Source: Soonwooa sp. (GTDB lineage Bacteria > Bacteroidota > Bacteroidia > Flavobacteriales > Weeksellaceae). From it: 64,000 nt of DNA. The stretch lies in contig NZ_JASLDS010000026.1 in the NCBI RefSeq assembly GCF_030151385.1, positions 1 to 64,000 of the forward strand, in the 5' to 3' direction. Of this stretch, positions 25,464 through 34,927 are shown piece by piece (position 1 is the stretch's first letter; each line of letters opens with the position of its first letter). The notes beneath the pieces were generated by a model. The model was not told the origin of the DNA, made no database searches, and was given only the letters and a program-made list of their open reading frames with translations. The translations under genes were made by a program, and so were the position numbers.

Positions 25464-26783
25464 TTACAAAAGTTTGCCTGTCAAGAATAATCCTGCAACA
25501 GTGAAATAAATAATTAAACCTGTTACGTCCACCAAAGTTGCAACAAATGGTGCTGAAGAAGTTGCAGGGTCTAGTTTTAATTTCTTTAAAACAAAAGGAA
25601 TCATCGAGCCAGAAAGCGTTCCCCAAAGGACGATGGCAATCAATGAAACGGAAACACTTAACCCAACATAAGGCCAATATACGCCGTAGTTAAAGAGTCC
25701 TAGCTTTTGCCACATCATAATTCGTACAAAGCCGATAACACCAAGAATTAATCCCAAACATAGTCCAGAGATAATTTCTTTTTTCATAACATACCACCAA
25801 TCTTTGAGGGTCAGCTCTTGTAGTGCCATTGCACGAATAATAAGCGTTGCTGCTTGAGAACCAGAATTACCACCACTCGAAATAATTAATGGAACGAATA
25901 ATGCTAAAACAACGGCTTTTTCGATTTCTTTGTCAAAATAGCCCATCGCACTCGCAGTCAACATTTCGGACACAAAAAGAATAATAAGCCAAGTGGCTCT
26001 TTTCTTAATCATTTCTGTCCAAGGCGTTTGCGTATAAGGCAAGTCCAAAGCTTCCAAACCACCAAACTTTTGGATGTCCTCGGTGTTTTGTTGCTCGATT
26101 TGGTCTAGGATATCATCAATCGTTACGATACCTACCAAGACTCCTGAATCTGTAACAATAGGCATGGCACTTCGGTCATACTTTTCGAAATACGGAACAG
26201 CGTCTTCTTTGGTTGTTGTCGTTGTAATCGCAACAAAATGATTATCACATAGTTCTGATACAAATTGGTCTTCGTCAGCTAGCAATAAAGTCCCAATGGT
26301 GATATCGTCGATAAGTCGATTTTTCTCATCAACAACGAAAAGGTAGTTCATGGTTTCTACCTTGGCACCGACTTTTTTAATCTGTTGAAAACAACGTTTA
26401 ACAGTCCATTCCTTGCGGATTTGGATATAATAAGGTGTCATCAATCGCGCAATGGAGTCAGAGTGATAACCTAAAAGTTTTAGGGCAACACGACGTTCTT
26501 GCGGATTAAGAAGATTGATAGAATATTTGATTAGCTCATCTGGAAAATCCTCAAACAACTGTGTACGGTCATCGGGCGTCATTTCGTTAAGGATGTAGGC
26601 AACCTCATTGCTACCAATACCACGAATTGTCTCCTCCTGAAAATCAGGATCTAGATGTGCAAAAACTTCAGCTTTGTAAGCTTTCGGAACTTTCAAAAAC
26701 GCCAAGAGCCTGTCCTTAGCAGGTAGTTCGCTAAGAGATTCGGCAATATCGGCTGGATTTAAAATGATTTCCGTATTTTCCAA
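25464..26783 (-). CDS. mgtE: Magnesium transporter MgtE
   Basis: A 439-residue Mg2+ channel of the inner membrane. It has the N-terminal superhelical N domain (about 1-125, including LPAKDRLLAFL and DDRTQLFEDFPDEL), two CBS domains that sense cytosolic Mg2+ (about 130-250), and five membrane helices (about 262-438). The pore signature SGGNSGSQAATLIIRAMAL is at about 303-321. Asp419 in VDVTGLIIYF is at the position of the Mg2+-coordinating Asp of the family. No Mg2+-sensing leader is seen upstream. Confidence 0.93.
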   Translation of the reverse strand: MENTEIILNPADIAESLSELPAKDRLLAFLKVPKAYKAEVFAHLDPDFQEETIRGIGSNEVAYILNEMTPDDRTQLFEDFPDELIKYSINLLNPQERRVALKLLGYHSDSIARLMTPYYIQIRKEWTVKRCFQQIKKVGAKVETMNYLFVVDEKNRLIDDITIGTLLLADEDQFVSELCDNHFVAITTTTTKEDAVPYFEKYDRSAMPIVTDSGVLVGIVTIDDILDQIEQQNTEDIQKFGGLEALDLPYTQTPWTEMIKKRATWLIILFVSEMLTASAMGYFDKEIEKAVVLALFVPLIISSGGNSGSQAATLIIRAMALQELTLKDWWYVMKKEIISGLCLGLILGVIGFVRIMMWQKLGLFNYGVYWPYVGLSVSVSLIAIVLWGTLSGSMIPFVLKKLKLDPATSSAPFVATLVDVTGLIIYFTVAGLFLTGKLL

Positions 26784-26860
26784 GGCTTTTTGTTTTAAAG
26801 TGCAAAAGTATTAAAAAGTCTATGAATAAAGAAATCAACTTTAGTCTTTGATTTCAAATG

Positions 26861-27442
26861 TTACGTAGATTTAACGAAGAAGATTTTGTTGTTTTGCAAC
26901 TCTTTGTTCATATTTTGCAAAGCACCTTTGGTTCCGATTTTAACAGAATTGGCTGCAGATCCTAGCATACGACCACCACCTTTGAAGGTGTCGTAGCGCG
27001 TTTCCAACATAAAATTGCCATCTGCGTCAAAGAGTTTTAGGCTTACTTCAACCTGATTAGAAAAGACATATTTTCCCAATCCTACTTTAAAGTATTTAAC
27101 GCGAGGCACGACTGCAACATCGGCATCATTATTTTTGCAAAATTCACGAAGCATATCAATGTTAACGCTGTCGTAAGAAATTGGAATATCTATTCTTAAA
27201 TAATCTCTCGTTCCCAAGGACATCATTTTGTCACTTGCAGCAGTAAAGAAAACGTCGTAAGTCGGTTGTTTGATTTCTTCGATGTCAGGAATTACTTCTG
27301 GTACGAAATACAGAATTCTTTTAATATTGTTTTTCTGCGCCAATTGTGCAACCGCCATCTGGCTTCTTCCAGCACTGGAGCAGCTTATAACAATTAAAGA
27401 AACGGCAAAAATGCCAATACCAAAAAGTAGTTTTTTATTCAT
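26861..27442 (-). CDS. Lipoprotein of unknown function
   Basis: A 193-residue predicted lipoprotein with the lipobox VISC at about residues 18-21 after a hydrophobic signal. The mature part alternates strands and helices, including DADVAVVPRVKYFKVGLGKYVFSNQ and VEVSLKLFDADGNFMLETRYD, which resemble proteins that gather and report phenotypes of outer membrane lipoproteins, but I assign no family. It is divergent from polA and follows no obvious operon. Confidence 0.6.
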   Translation of the reverse strand: MNKKLLFGIGIFAVSLIVISCSSAGRSQMAVAQLAQKNNIKRILYFVPEVIPDIEEIKQPTYDVFFTAASDKMMSLGTRDYLRIDIPISYDSVNIDMLREFCKNNDADVAVVPRVKYFKVGLGKYVFSNQVEVSLKLFDADGNFMLETRYDTFKGGGRMLGSAANSVKIGTKGALQNMNKELQNNKIFFVKST

Positions 27443-27616
27443 CGCGATTGTAATGCAAAAATACGACCAAATACTTTCATAAATGTCTTTTTTTTAAGAA
27501 AGTTTAACAATTATTTATTTTTGAATACTTTGCCTTATTGTGAATTAAACATTTCAAAATTAAAATCTAAAATATTAGCTTCAAAAGATGCTGCAATTTT
27601 CCTTACTTTTGTTGCT

Positions 27617-30430
27617 ATGACAACAGACAAAAGACTTTTCTTAATTGATGCTTATGCGATGATTTTTCGCGGCTATTATGCATTTATAAAGAATCCTAGA
27701 CTCTCGACAAAAGGTCTGGATACATCGGCAATTTTCGGATTTACCAACTCGCTTATTGAGCTTATCAAAAGAGAACGACCTAGCCACTTGGCAGTAGTTT
27801 TCGATGTTGGTAGGACTAATGTTCGACATGAAGATTATAGTGATTATAAAGCCAATAGAGCCGAAACGCCCGAAGCGATTATTCTTGCAAAACCTTATAT
27901 TCATCAGATTCTTGAAGCTATGCATATTCCGATTCTGGGAGTGGAAGGTTATGAAGCAGATGATGTAATCGGAACGCTGTCTTGCAAAGCATCGGCAAAA
28001 GATTACAATGTCTTTATGGTAACGCCTGACAAAGATTTTGCTCAGTTGGTGACCGATAAGGTTAAAATTTATAAACCTGGACTGAAAGGTGGTGACATCG
28101 AGATTTTGGGTGTTGAAGAAGTAAAAGCCAAGTATGAAGTTGATGATCCCAAACAGATTATCGATTATCTTGGGATGATGGGCGATGCTGTGGATAACAT
28201 TCCAGGATTAGAAGGTGTTGGTGAGAAGACCGCTAAGAAATTCATTAAAGAATATGGCTCTATGGAGAATCTTTTAGCGCACACTAATGAATTAAAAGGA
28301 AAATTAAGAGAAAAAGTTGAAGCAAGTGCCGAGCGTGGTTTGTTGTCAAAAAAGCTTGCGACCATTCTTTGTGATGCTCCGATTGATTTTAAAGAAGAAG
28401 ATTATGACCTCGAAACGCCTGACTTCGAAAAGCTTAAAGAGATTTTTGAAGAACTAGAGTTCCGCCGTTTATACGAGAATCTTTACAGAACTTTCTCAAC
28501 CGAAACCGTTGCTCCAGCGGAAACTGCGACAGTTAAAACCTCGACTTCGGCAAAACCTCAAGTGACGCAACTTGACCTTTTTGCAAATTTTGAAGAGTTA
28601 AATGAAGCTACTTCTTCCAAATCGAATATTAAAGAAAACGATCATCTTTATCAATTTGTAGATCAGCCGAAAGCGATGCGAATGTTGCTTAACAATTTGT
28701 TGGCGCAACCAGCGGTTTGTTTTGATACAGAAACAACGTCGCTTAACGAGTTAGAAGCACAACTTATTGGGATGAGCTTCTCATACAAAGCAGGCTTGGC
28801 TTATTACATTCCGATTCCTGAGGATCAAGAAAAAGCACAGGAAACTGTTGAAATTTTTCGACCATTTTTTGAAGATGACAAAGTTTTAAAAATTGCCCAT
28901 AATCTTAAATATGATTATAAAGTTTTAAAAAATTACAACATCGAAGTCAAAGGTCCAATGTACGACACGATGATTGCGCATTATTTGCTGAATCCTGATG
29001 GTCGTCATGGTATGGATTATTTATCCGAAATGTACCTTAATTATACGCCAATTTCGATTGAAAGTTTAATTGGTAAAAAAGGTAAAAATCAGCTGACTTT
29101 ACGTGGCGTTAGTTTGGAAGAGCAGACGGCTTACGCAGCAGAAGACGCTGATATTACTTTCCAATTGTATCAACTTTTTGCACCGCAATTAATTAAAGAA
29201 AACTTAGAAGAGGTTTTTAATAATATCGAAATGCCGTTGATGTTGGTTCTTGCAAAAATGGAATTAATCGGTGTTAAACTCGATTCTGAATGGCTTAAAA
29301 AAGAAAGTGGCGACCTCGAAAATGATCTTCGAAATTTAGAAACTAAAATCTTTGAATTGTCTGGCGAAGAGTTTAATATGAATTCTCCAAGACAACTGGG
29401 AGAAGTTTTATTTGAAAAATTACAACTCGATCCAAAAGCTAAAAAAACAAAAACAGGACAATATGCAACCTCGGAAGATGTGTTGCAAAAGTTGGCTTCA
29501 AAACACGAAATTATTGCTTTAATTCTAGATTATCGCCAGCTTCAAAAACTGAAATCAACTTATGTAGATGCACTTCCTAACCAGATAGATCCAATTGATG
29601 ATCGCGTGCATACGACTTATGCGCAAACCGTTGCGGCGACTGGACGTTTGGCGAGTGTTAATCCTAACTTGCAGAATATCCCAATTCGTACACTTCGTGG
29701 GCAGCAGATTCGTGGGGCTTTTGTGGCGGATAAAGGTTGCAAAATTATTTCTGCTGATTATTCACAAATCGAATTGCGCCTTATTGCAGAGATTTCTGAT
29801 GAACTTAATATGATTGAAGCTTTCCAAAACGGTGAAGATATTCACGCTGCTACGGCTGCAAAATTGTTTAAAATTCCAATTGAAGAAGTTAGTAAAACAC
29901 AACGTTCTCAGGCGAAAAGTGTTAACTTCGGAATTATCTATGGACAAGGTGCATTTGGTCTTGCTGACCAAACAGGAATGTCACGATCAGAAGCTAAAGC
30001 GATGATTGATGCCTATTTCCAAACTTATCCAAGACTTAAAGAATATATGTCTGAACAGGTCGAAAATGCAAGGAAAAATGGTTTTGTTGTAACAATGTTG
30101 GGAAGAAAGCGACATCTTAAAGACATCAACTCTAGCAATTTTGTGGTGAAAGGTCACGCCGAACGTAATGCTGTTAACGCACCAATCCAAGGAAGTGCTG
30201 CGGATATTATAAAATTAGCGATGATTAAAATTGATAAAATTTTAACCGAAAAACAACTGAAAACCAAAATGTTGCTTCAGGTTCATGACGAATTAATTTT
30301 TGAAGCACCATTGGATGAAGTTGATGAGGTTTCGACAATTATTAAAGATGCGATGGAGTCTGCTTATTCCACAAAAGTACCTTTAACCGTTGAGGTTGGT
30401 GTTGGCGATAACTGGCTAGAAGCGCATTAA
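27617..30430 (+). CDS. polA: DNA polymerase I
   Basis: A 937-residue enzyme for DNA repair and Okazaki fragment processing. ATG at 27617 is preferred over one at 27521, because MTTDKRLFLIDAYAMIFRGYY is the standard N-terminus and the 32-residue extension is unlike the family. The 5'-3' exonuclease comes first (about 1-290). A proofreading domain keeps DTE (CFDTETTSL), the second motif (NLKYDYKVL) and YxxxD (YAAEDADIT), so it appears active. The polymerase has motif A YSQIELR and motif C QVHDELIFE. A TACTTTTG element only 6 bases before ATG would imply a nearly leaderless transcript if used. Confidence 0.95.
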   Translation: MTTDKRLFLIDAYAMIFRGYYAFIKNPRLSTKGLDTSAIFGFTNSLIELIKRERPSHLAVVFDVGRTNVRHEDYSDYKANRAETPEAIILAKPYIHQILEAMHIPILGVEGYEADDVIGTLSCKASAKDYNVFMVTPDKDFAQLVTDKVKIYKPGLKGGDIEILGVEEVKAKYEVDDPKQIIDYLGMMGDAVDNIPGLEGVGEKTAKKFIKEYGSMENLLAHTNELKGKLREKVEASAERGLLSKKLATILCDAPIDFKEEDYDLETPDFEKLKEIFEELEFRRLYENLYRTFSTETVAPAETATVKTSTSAKPQVTQLDLFANFEELNEATSSKSNIKENDHLYQFVDQPKAMRMLLNNLLAQPAVCFDTETTSLNELEAQLIGMSFSYKAGLAYYIPIPEDQEKAQETVEIFRPFFEDDKVLKIAHNLKYDYKVLKNYNIEVKGPMYDTMIAHYLLNPDGRHGMDYLSEMYLNYTPISIESLIGKKGKNQLTLRGVSLEEQTAYAAEDADITFQLYQLFAPQLIKENLEEVFNNIEMPLMLVLAKMELIGVKLDSEWLKKESGDLENDLRNLETKIFELSGEEFNMNSPRQLGEVLFEKLQLDPKAKKTKTGQYATSEDVLQKLASKHEIIALILDYRQLQKLKSTYVDALPNQIDPIDDRVHTTYAQTVAATGRLASVNPNLQNIPIRTLRGQQIRGAFVADKGCKIISADYSQIELRLIAEISDELNMIEAFQNGEDIHAATAAKLFKIPIEEVSKTQRSQAKSVNFGIIYGQGAFGLADQTGMSRSEAKAMIDAYFQTYPRLKEYMSEQVENARKNGFVVTMLGRKRHLKDINSSNFVVKGHAERNAVNAPIQGSAADIIKLAMIKIDKILTEKQLKTKMLLQVHDELIFEAPLDEVDEVSTIIKDAMESAYSTKVPLTVEVGVGDNWLEAH

Positions 30431-30457
30431 TAAAGTTTAAAAGCAAAAAAAAATTAT

Positions 30458-31501
30458 ATGAAGAATTTAAAGTATTTAGGACTTGTAGCTGTTGCAGCTT
30501 TTATGCAAAGTTGTGGTTCGACCGCTTATGTTGCTGGTGGTAAAGATTATTCGGTTTCTGGTAAAGGATTTAAGAATGCCTACAAAAGCATCAGCGTTGA
30601 CGATCTTAAAAAGAATCTGTATATCATTGCAGGTGACAATATGGAAGGTCGTGATACTGGTTCTGCTGGACAGAAAAAAGCTGGCGAATATATGATTAGT
30701 CAATACAAAAGCTACGGAATTTCTTATCCTGCCGCTTTAGGTTCTTATTATCAAAAAGTGCCATCTGAGTTTATGAAAAGCCGTAAAGGCACACTTCCAG
30801 ATTCGGAAAATATTCTTGCTTATATTGAAGGTAGCGAAAAGCCAAATGAGGTGCTTGTTGTGTCTGCACATTACGACCATATTGGTACAAAAAATGGTGT
30901 TGTGTACAATGGTGCCGATGACGATGGAAGTGGTACAGTTGCTGTAATGGAAATCGCTGAAGCTTTTCAAAAAGCTAAGAAAGCTGGTTATGGACCAAAA
31001 CGTTCGATTTTGTTTTTGCATGTAACAGGTGAGGAGCATGGACTTTGGGGTTCTGATTATTACACGCAAAATCCAGTTTTCCCTTTAGAGAACACAGTTG
31101 CAGATCTTAATATTGATATGATTGGTCGCGATGATGCTGAAAACAGAGGTAAACAATATGTCTATGTTATTGGATCAGAAATGCTAAGTACAGAATTAAA
31201 AAAGATTAATGAGCAAGCCAACAAAGACTCTCATAATCTAATCCTGAATTACAAATACGACGATCCAAACGATCCAGATAGATTATATTACAGATCGGAC
31301 CATTATAATTTTGCAAAACATAATGTGCCAATTGCATTTTACTTTGATGGGATTCACGAAGATTATCATAAGCCATCCGACACACCAGACAAAATTGACT
31401 ATCCTTTGTTGCAAAAGAGAACACAATTGGTTTTCACAACGGCTTGGGAGTTGGCGAATCGTCCAGAACGTATTATTGTTGACGGAAAAAATACAAGATA
31501 A
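30458..31501 (+). CDS. M28 family zinc aminopeptidase, lipoprotein
   Basis: A 347-residue lipoprotein (lipobox at FMQSC, Cys19) with an M28 peptidase domain. The metal ligands are visible: His138 and Asp140 in SAHYDHIG, Asp154 in GADDDGSG, the catalytic/metal Glu192-Glu193 in TGEEHGLWGS, Asp in NIDMIGRDD (about 220) and a His in SDHYNFAKH near residue 280. It probably cleaves peptides at the envelope. It follows polA by 27 bases, and may share its transcript. A terminator follows. Confidence 0.9.
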   Translation: MKNLKYLGLVAVAAFMQSCGSTAYVAGGKDYSVSGKGFKNAYKSISVDDLKKNLYIIAGDNMEGRDTGSAGQKKAGEYMISQYKSYGISYPAALGSYYQKVPSEFMKSRKGTLPDSENILAYIEGSEKPNEVLVVSAHYDHIGTKNGVVYNGADDDGSGTVAVMEIAEAFQKAKKAGYGPKRSILFLHVTGEEHGLWGSDYYTQNPVFPLENTVADLNIDMIGRDDAENRGKQYVYVIGSEMLSTELKKINEQANKDSHNLILNYKYDDPNDPDRLYYRSDHYNFAKHNVPIAFYFDGIHEDYHKPSDTPDKIDYPLLQKRTQLVFTTAWELANRPERIIVDGKNTR

Positions 31502-31506
31502 ATTAC

Positions 31507-31538
31507 AAAGCAGTTTCAGAGTTGGAACTGCTTTTTTT
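31507..31538 (+). terminator. Terminator after the M28 peptidase gene
   Basis: AAAGCAGTT and AACTGCTTT form a 9-bp stem around a 10-base loop with a T run. It starts 5 bases after the stop codon. Confidence 0.8.
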
Positions 31539-31605
31539 GTTTAAATTTTTATTTAATCCTGTTTTAAAATTTAATTCCCTTAATCAAAAATAAACGAAGT
31601 TTATT

Positions 31606-31634
31606 CTTCCTTAAACATTAAGAAATTAAGGAAG
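31606..31634. repeat. Inverted repeat in an AT-rich gap
   Basis: CTTCCTTAA and TTAAGGAAG form a perfect 9-bp inverted repeat with an 11-base spacer, 160 bases before the dienelactone hydrolase gene. Related TTCCTTAA words occur on both sides. It could be an operator or a weak RNA hairpin. The rest of 31540-31790 holds nothing I recognise. Confidence 0.4.
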
Positions 31635-31794
31635 TCAAGTTGTAAATTTTTAAGAAATCAATAAATTGATTTTTGGTAAGGTTTTTAAGTTTTGTTCTAT
31701 TAAATCTTAATTCCTTAATGTTAAAAATTATTTATAATAAAATTTAAACATGCACTTAAAAATGATTAATTTTAAAACACGTAAAATTTTGAAG

Positions 31795-32535
31795 ATGAAA
31801 AAGATAATTGCAATTTTAAGTTTAGCTATGATGACAAATATTTCTGCACAAAGCCTCAAAAATCTTGCTTATAAAGATGGCTCTCAAAAGTTAAATGCTT
31901 TAATTACTGATAATAGCAATCAAAAACGTCCGGCTGTTCTTATTCTACCTGCTTGGAAAGGTATTGACAACGAGGCTAAACAAGCGGCTTTGGATCTTCA
32001 AAAAGAAGGTTATATTGCTTTGATCGCCGATATTTATGGTGAAGGCAATATTCCAAAGACCAACGAAGAAGCAGCAAAAATAGCAACCAATTATAAAACC
32101 GATTACAAAGCTTATCAACATCGTATTAATTTGGCTTTGGAAGCTTTGTTAAAACAAAATGCTGATCCCAAAAAGATTGCTGTTATCGGCTATTGTTTTG
32201 GTGGAACTGGCGCTTTGGAAGTTGCAAGAGCTGGCTTGCCTGTCGAAGCAGTTGTCAGCATTCATGGCGGTTTGGCTAAAGATAAAGCGCGTCCAAATTC
32301 AATTATTAAAACAAAGATTTTGGTCGAAAATCCTGCTGATGACAAAAGCGTGACCAAAGAAGATTATGATAATTTAATTAAAGAAATGAACGAGGGAAAA
32401 GCAGATTGGCAAATTATTACTTATGCCAATTCTGGTCATACTTTTACCAATCCAGAATCGCCAGAATATAATGAAACTATGGCAAAACGTGCTTGGAAAC
32501 ATACCTTGATGTTTTTAGCAGAAGTTCTTAAATAA
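31795..32535 (+). CDS. Dienelactone hydrolase family protein, exported
   Basis: A 246-residue protein. ATG at 31795 is preferred over 31750 because it starts a signal peptide (MKKIIAILSLAMMTNISAQS). The DLH-type nucleophile elbow is GYCFGG with Cys134, and Asp182 and His215 (NSGHTF) complete a Cys-Asp-His triad. The family hydrolyses dienelactones and other esters; an exported copy in Bacteroidota probably has a different, unknown substrate. It is closed by a terminator that converges with the next gene. Confidence 0.85.
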   Translation: MKKIIAILSLAMMTNISAQSLKNLAYKDGSQKLNALITDNSNQKRPAVLILPAWKGIDNEAKQAALDLQKEGYIALIADIYGEGNIPKTNEEAAKIATNYKTDYKAYQHRINLALEALLKQNADPKKIAVIGYCFGGTGALEVARAGLPVEAVVSIHGGLAKDKARPNSIIKTKILVENPADDKSVTKEDYDNLIKEMNEGKADWQIITYANSGHTFTNPESPEYNETMAKRAWKHTLMFLAEVLK

Positions 32536-32537
32536 CG

Positions 32538-32567
32538 AAAAAGCCTTGATCGATCAAGGCTTTTTTT
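32538..32567. terminator. Bidirectional terminator
   Basis: AAGCCTTGATC pairs with GATCAAGGCTT with A and T tracts on the two sides, so it can work both ways. It serves the hydrolase gene ending at 32535 and overlaps the stop of the converging gene ending at 32566. Confidence 0.85.
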
Positions 32568-33615
32568 ATTTCGCAATATTGAATTCTTTTAAGATACTTT
32601 TGAATTTCGGATTGTGAATATAGACATCAAAATTATGCGATTTTTGACCGCTAAAATCAGTTTTTTCCATGAAGTTATAATGTTCTTTCAATGCATCAAA
32701 AGCGTCTGATTTATAACCTAAATCCGTGGGTTTTAATTTGTCCGAAAGAAAGCCTAAATATTTCTTAAGTGTTGGATCTGTATTGTTAATCGTGATATGG
32801 ATTTTCTTGAGTTGCGGACTAAACTCGCGATAGCTATCATCACCAGATTTAAGGTCTTCAGATTTGAAATCTTTAGTGCCAATTGCTGGCGCCAGCATAA
32901 TGCAGTAGATATTATTGTTGTTTTCTTGCAAGGATTTGGAATCGTTATCGATATCAACATTATGAATATCTTTTCGATCCGCAATTTCTTGCTTGCTAAA
33001 GGGCGGATTGCTTAGTGAACTAAGAACCACCGAAGCGCCGCGACTGTGAGAAATAATATAAATGTCTTTGTTTTTGTAAGAATTCAACAATCGACGCAAT
33101 CCAAATTCGCCTGCCATTTGGCTATTATTGGTTGCATTAAACCAAATTTTCCCAGCACCAAACATCGAGTTGGCAACCAATCCATCCCAATAAAAATTGA
33201 TGATTTGGTCTTTGTTGGTGGTATTTAGTTGTTGTTTTATGGCTGCATAACTTTTGGTTACTTTTTCGGAACTAGCATTAAAACCATGCACGAAAATAAA
33301 AATCCTATTTTTATTTTTTCCACTGTTAGCAACTTGCGTAATTTTTGTTTTTTCGGAAGCCGAAAGTTCTACTTCTTTACCTTTTTCACTAGCTAATTTT
33401 TTAAGAGAAAAATCTTTGTTTTTAGCATTTTCGGGAGGTGCTCCATATTGCTTGCGCCAATTATCTGGATAGAAGTTTCCGTTTTGATCAACAAAGGAAT
33501 AAGCCAAACTAGAGCTTTCTACCTTATTAGGTGTTTCCGTTTTTGGCGTATTATGTATCGCTCCACAGGATGTTAAAGCAAAGAGAAGGATTAATAAATA
33601 AACTGAGTTTTTCAT
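32566..33615 (-). CDS. Alpha/beta hydrolase lipoprotein
   Basis: A 349-residue predicted lipoprotein (lipobox ALTSC, Cys17). The alpha/beta hydrolase signatures are FIFVHGFNAS (about 106-115, oxyanion loop) and IISHSRGASVVL with the nucleophile Ser191. The sequence resembles DUF900-type esterase-like proteins. The first 80 residues after the lipid anchor look disordered. The substrate is unknown. It converges on the dienelactone hydrolase gene and is not clearly part of an operon. Confidence 0.8.
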   Translation of the reverse strand: MKNSVYLLILLFALTSCGAIHNTPKTETPNKVESSSLAYSFVDQNGNFYPDNWRKQYGAPPENAKNKDFSLKKLASEKGKEVELSASEKTKITQVANSGKNKNRIFIFVHGFNASSEKVTKSYAAIKQQLNTTNKDQIINFYWDGLVANSMFGAGKIWFNATNNSQMAGEFGLRRLLNSYKNKDIYIISHSRGASVVLSSLSNPPFSKQEIADRKDIHNVDIDNDSKSLQENNNNIYCIMLAPAIGTKDFKSEDLKSGDDSYREFSPQLKKIHITINNTDPTLKKYLGFLSDKLKPTDLGYKSDAFDALKEHYNFMEKTDFSGQKSHNFDVYIHNPKFKSILKEFNIAK

Positions 33616-33806
33616 GATTTCTCATTGTCAAATTTTATGCCTATTCAAAATCATAATTGCTAAGAGGCAGAAATATTAAAACGATTCCTAATAATTATTA
33701 GGCAACAAAAAATTGGATTTAATTTGAAAAAGGCAGATAAAGCTTTTCAAGTTTCATTAGGTTTTGCGTTTTTCGTTATGGTATTAAATAAAGGCTAAAT
33801 GAAAAA

Positions 33807-34310
33807 TTAATTTTCAAAAGCTTCGAAGGTTCCATCTTCAAAAAAAAGAATAACGCGCTTTACTTTTTTTGTTGTTTTTCCTTGTGGAATTGGAAAATTA
33901 TCTAATGGCTGAGAATTGGATGTTTTTTTCTCTTCTTTGATAGGAGCAGAAACAATCGGTTCTGGACGATTAGGTTTTTCAGGTGTTGGCACTTCCAAAT
34001 TTTCTTGCCCAAAATTATCATCTTCGATTATTGAGAAGAGGTCGGGTAGGGGAAGCTTCTTTGCTTCGGGTTTTTCTTCAATAATTTCGACTTTGGGTTT
34101 TATCATTGGCCCATTATTATTGATTAACCAGTCCCATTCGATGTCTGGGAAAGCACTTTTCACTTTCGTGATAAATTCCAAAGAAGGTTTGTTACGACCA
34201 GAGGTGATGTGTGAAATACTCGATCGCTGCACGTCAACTTTTTCCGCAAATTCTGATGGCGTAATATTATAATGCTCCATAATAATGGAGATTCTCTCAT
34301 TAATTTCCAT
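33807..34310 (-). CDS. XRE-family helix-turn-helix regulator
   Basis: A 167-residue protein with a Cro/CI-type HTH at about residues 4-60: RISIIMEHYNITPSEFAEKV, then DVQRSSISHITSGRNKPSLEF. A flexible, Pro- and Glu-rich middle part follows (about 75-145). The end, KKVKRVILFFEDGTFEAFEN, looks like a small folded motif and recurs in Flavobacteriia proteins of this type. No S24 peptidase domain is present, so it is not LexA-like. A perfect TTACATTTGTAA palindrome starts one base before its ATG, suggesting autoregulation. Confidence 0.85.
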   Translation of the reverse strand: MEINERISIIMEHYNITPSEFAEKVDVQRSSISHITSGRNKPSLEFITKVKSAFPDIEWDWLINNNGPMIKPKVEIIEEKPEAKKLPLPDLFSIIEDDNFGQENLEVPTPEKPNRPEPIVSAPIKEEKKTSNSQPLDNFPIPQGKTTKKVKRVILFFEDGTFEAFEN

Positions 34311-34311
34311 T

Positions 34312-34323
34312 TTACAAATGTAA
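34312..34323. promoter_or_regulatory. Palindrome TTACAAATGTAA at the XRE gene start
   Basis: A perfect 5-2-5 palindrome one base upstream of the XRE start codon. Similar words follow further upstream (AACAAATGTAAAC around 34349, ATACAAATGTAAAT around 34564) and a full palindrome is at 34861-34872. It is a candidate operator. The same word contains TACATTTG, which fits the promoter consensus TAnnTTTG, so some copies may be promoter elements. Confidence 0.45.
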
Positions 34324-34860
34324 CAAATGTTTTAAAACTGTAAAACAACAAATGTAAACAATCTATTGTTTTTGTAATACACACTTGTAAACATGAATGT
34401 AATCTATTTAAAATCAATATAATACATTGTTAATAACTTCATCTGTGTGGAAATATTGTTTTAACTACAGCTAATTTAGTATTGTAAATTTCTCAGTGTT
34501 TAATATGAAAAATAGAAGCAGAAATCACATTTAAGCACTTTAATGTATTGTAAATCAATCAAATACAAATGTAAATGCTATTTTGGAGTTGCTTTTTTTA
34601 TTTTTGATGCAGAATTTATAGATGTTTACTTTTGTATAAAGTGTTTAATATTAGATGCTTATCCACAAGGCAGTTGTTTAGCAAAATACTCCTTAAATGC
34701 CTTGAAATCGACTTATTAACACTTAAAGTAAAGTTAAATTTTAAATTCATATAAAATTTCTAAAATGCTGATATATAATTATATGTAAATTTTAATTTTC
34801 GATAATGTAATTAACAATAAAATCCACAGACAAAATGGCATTTAGAAATGTTTAATCAAA
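34324..34860. other. AT-rich intergenic region between XRE regulator and M14 peptidase
   Basis: About 540 bases with very low GC and no convincing open frame. It holds several copies of ACAAATGTAA-like words on both strands and nothing else I can identify. The region lies between divergent genes, so it should contain both promoters; it is unusually long for that. Confidence 0.5.
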
Positions 34861-34872
34861 TTACATTTGTAA
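34861..34872. promoter_or_regulatory. Palindrome TTACATTTGTAA before the M14 peptidase gene
   Basis: A perfect palindrome with the same arms as that at 34312-34323, 56 bases before the M14 start codon. A TAAATTTG (34899-34906) closer to the gene is a likely -7 element, so the palindrome would lie just upstream of that promoter. Confidence 0.45.
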
Positions 34873-34927
34873 ACGATGTTTATTTAGTTTGATTTTATTA
34901 AATTTGACAAACTTAAATTGTTAATAA

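Noticed and set aside
27521..27616. A longer DNA polymerase I starting at 27521
   Set aside because: The added 32 residues are unlike the family N-terminus, while the start at 27617 gives the expected sequence.
33807..34310. The XRE regulator as a LexA-type repressor that binds the recA palindrome
   Set aside because: It has no S24 self-cleavage domain, and the palindrome by its own gene (TTACAAATGTAA) differs from the one by recA.
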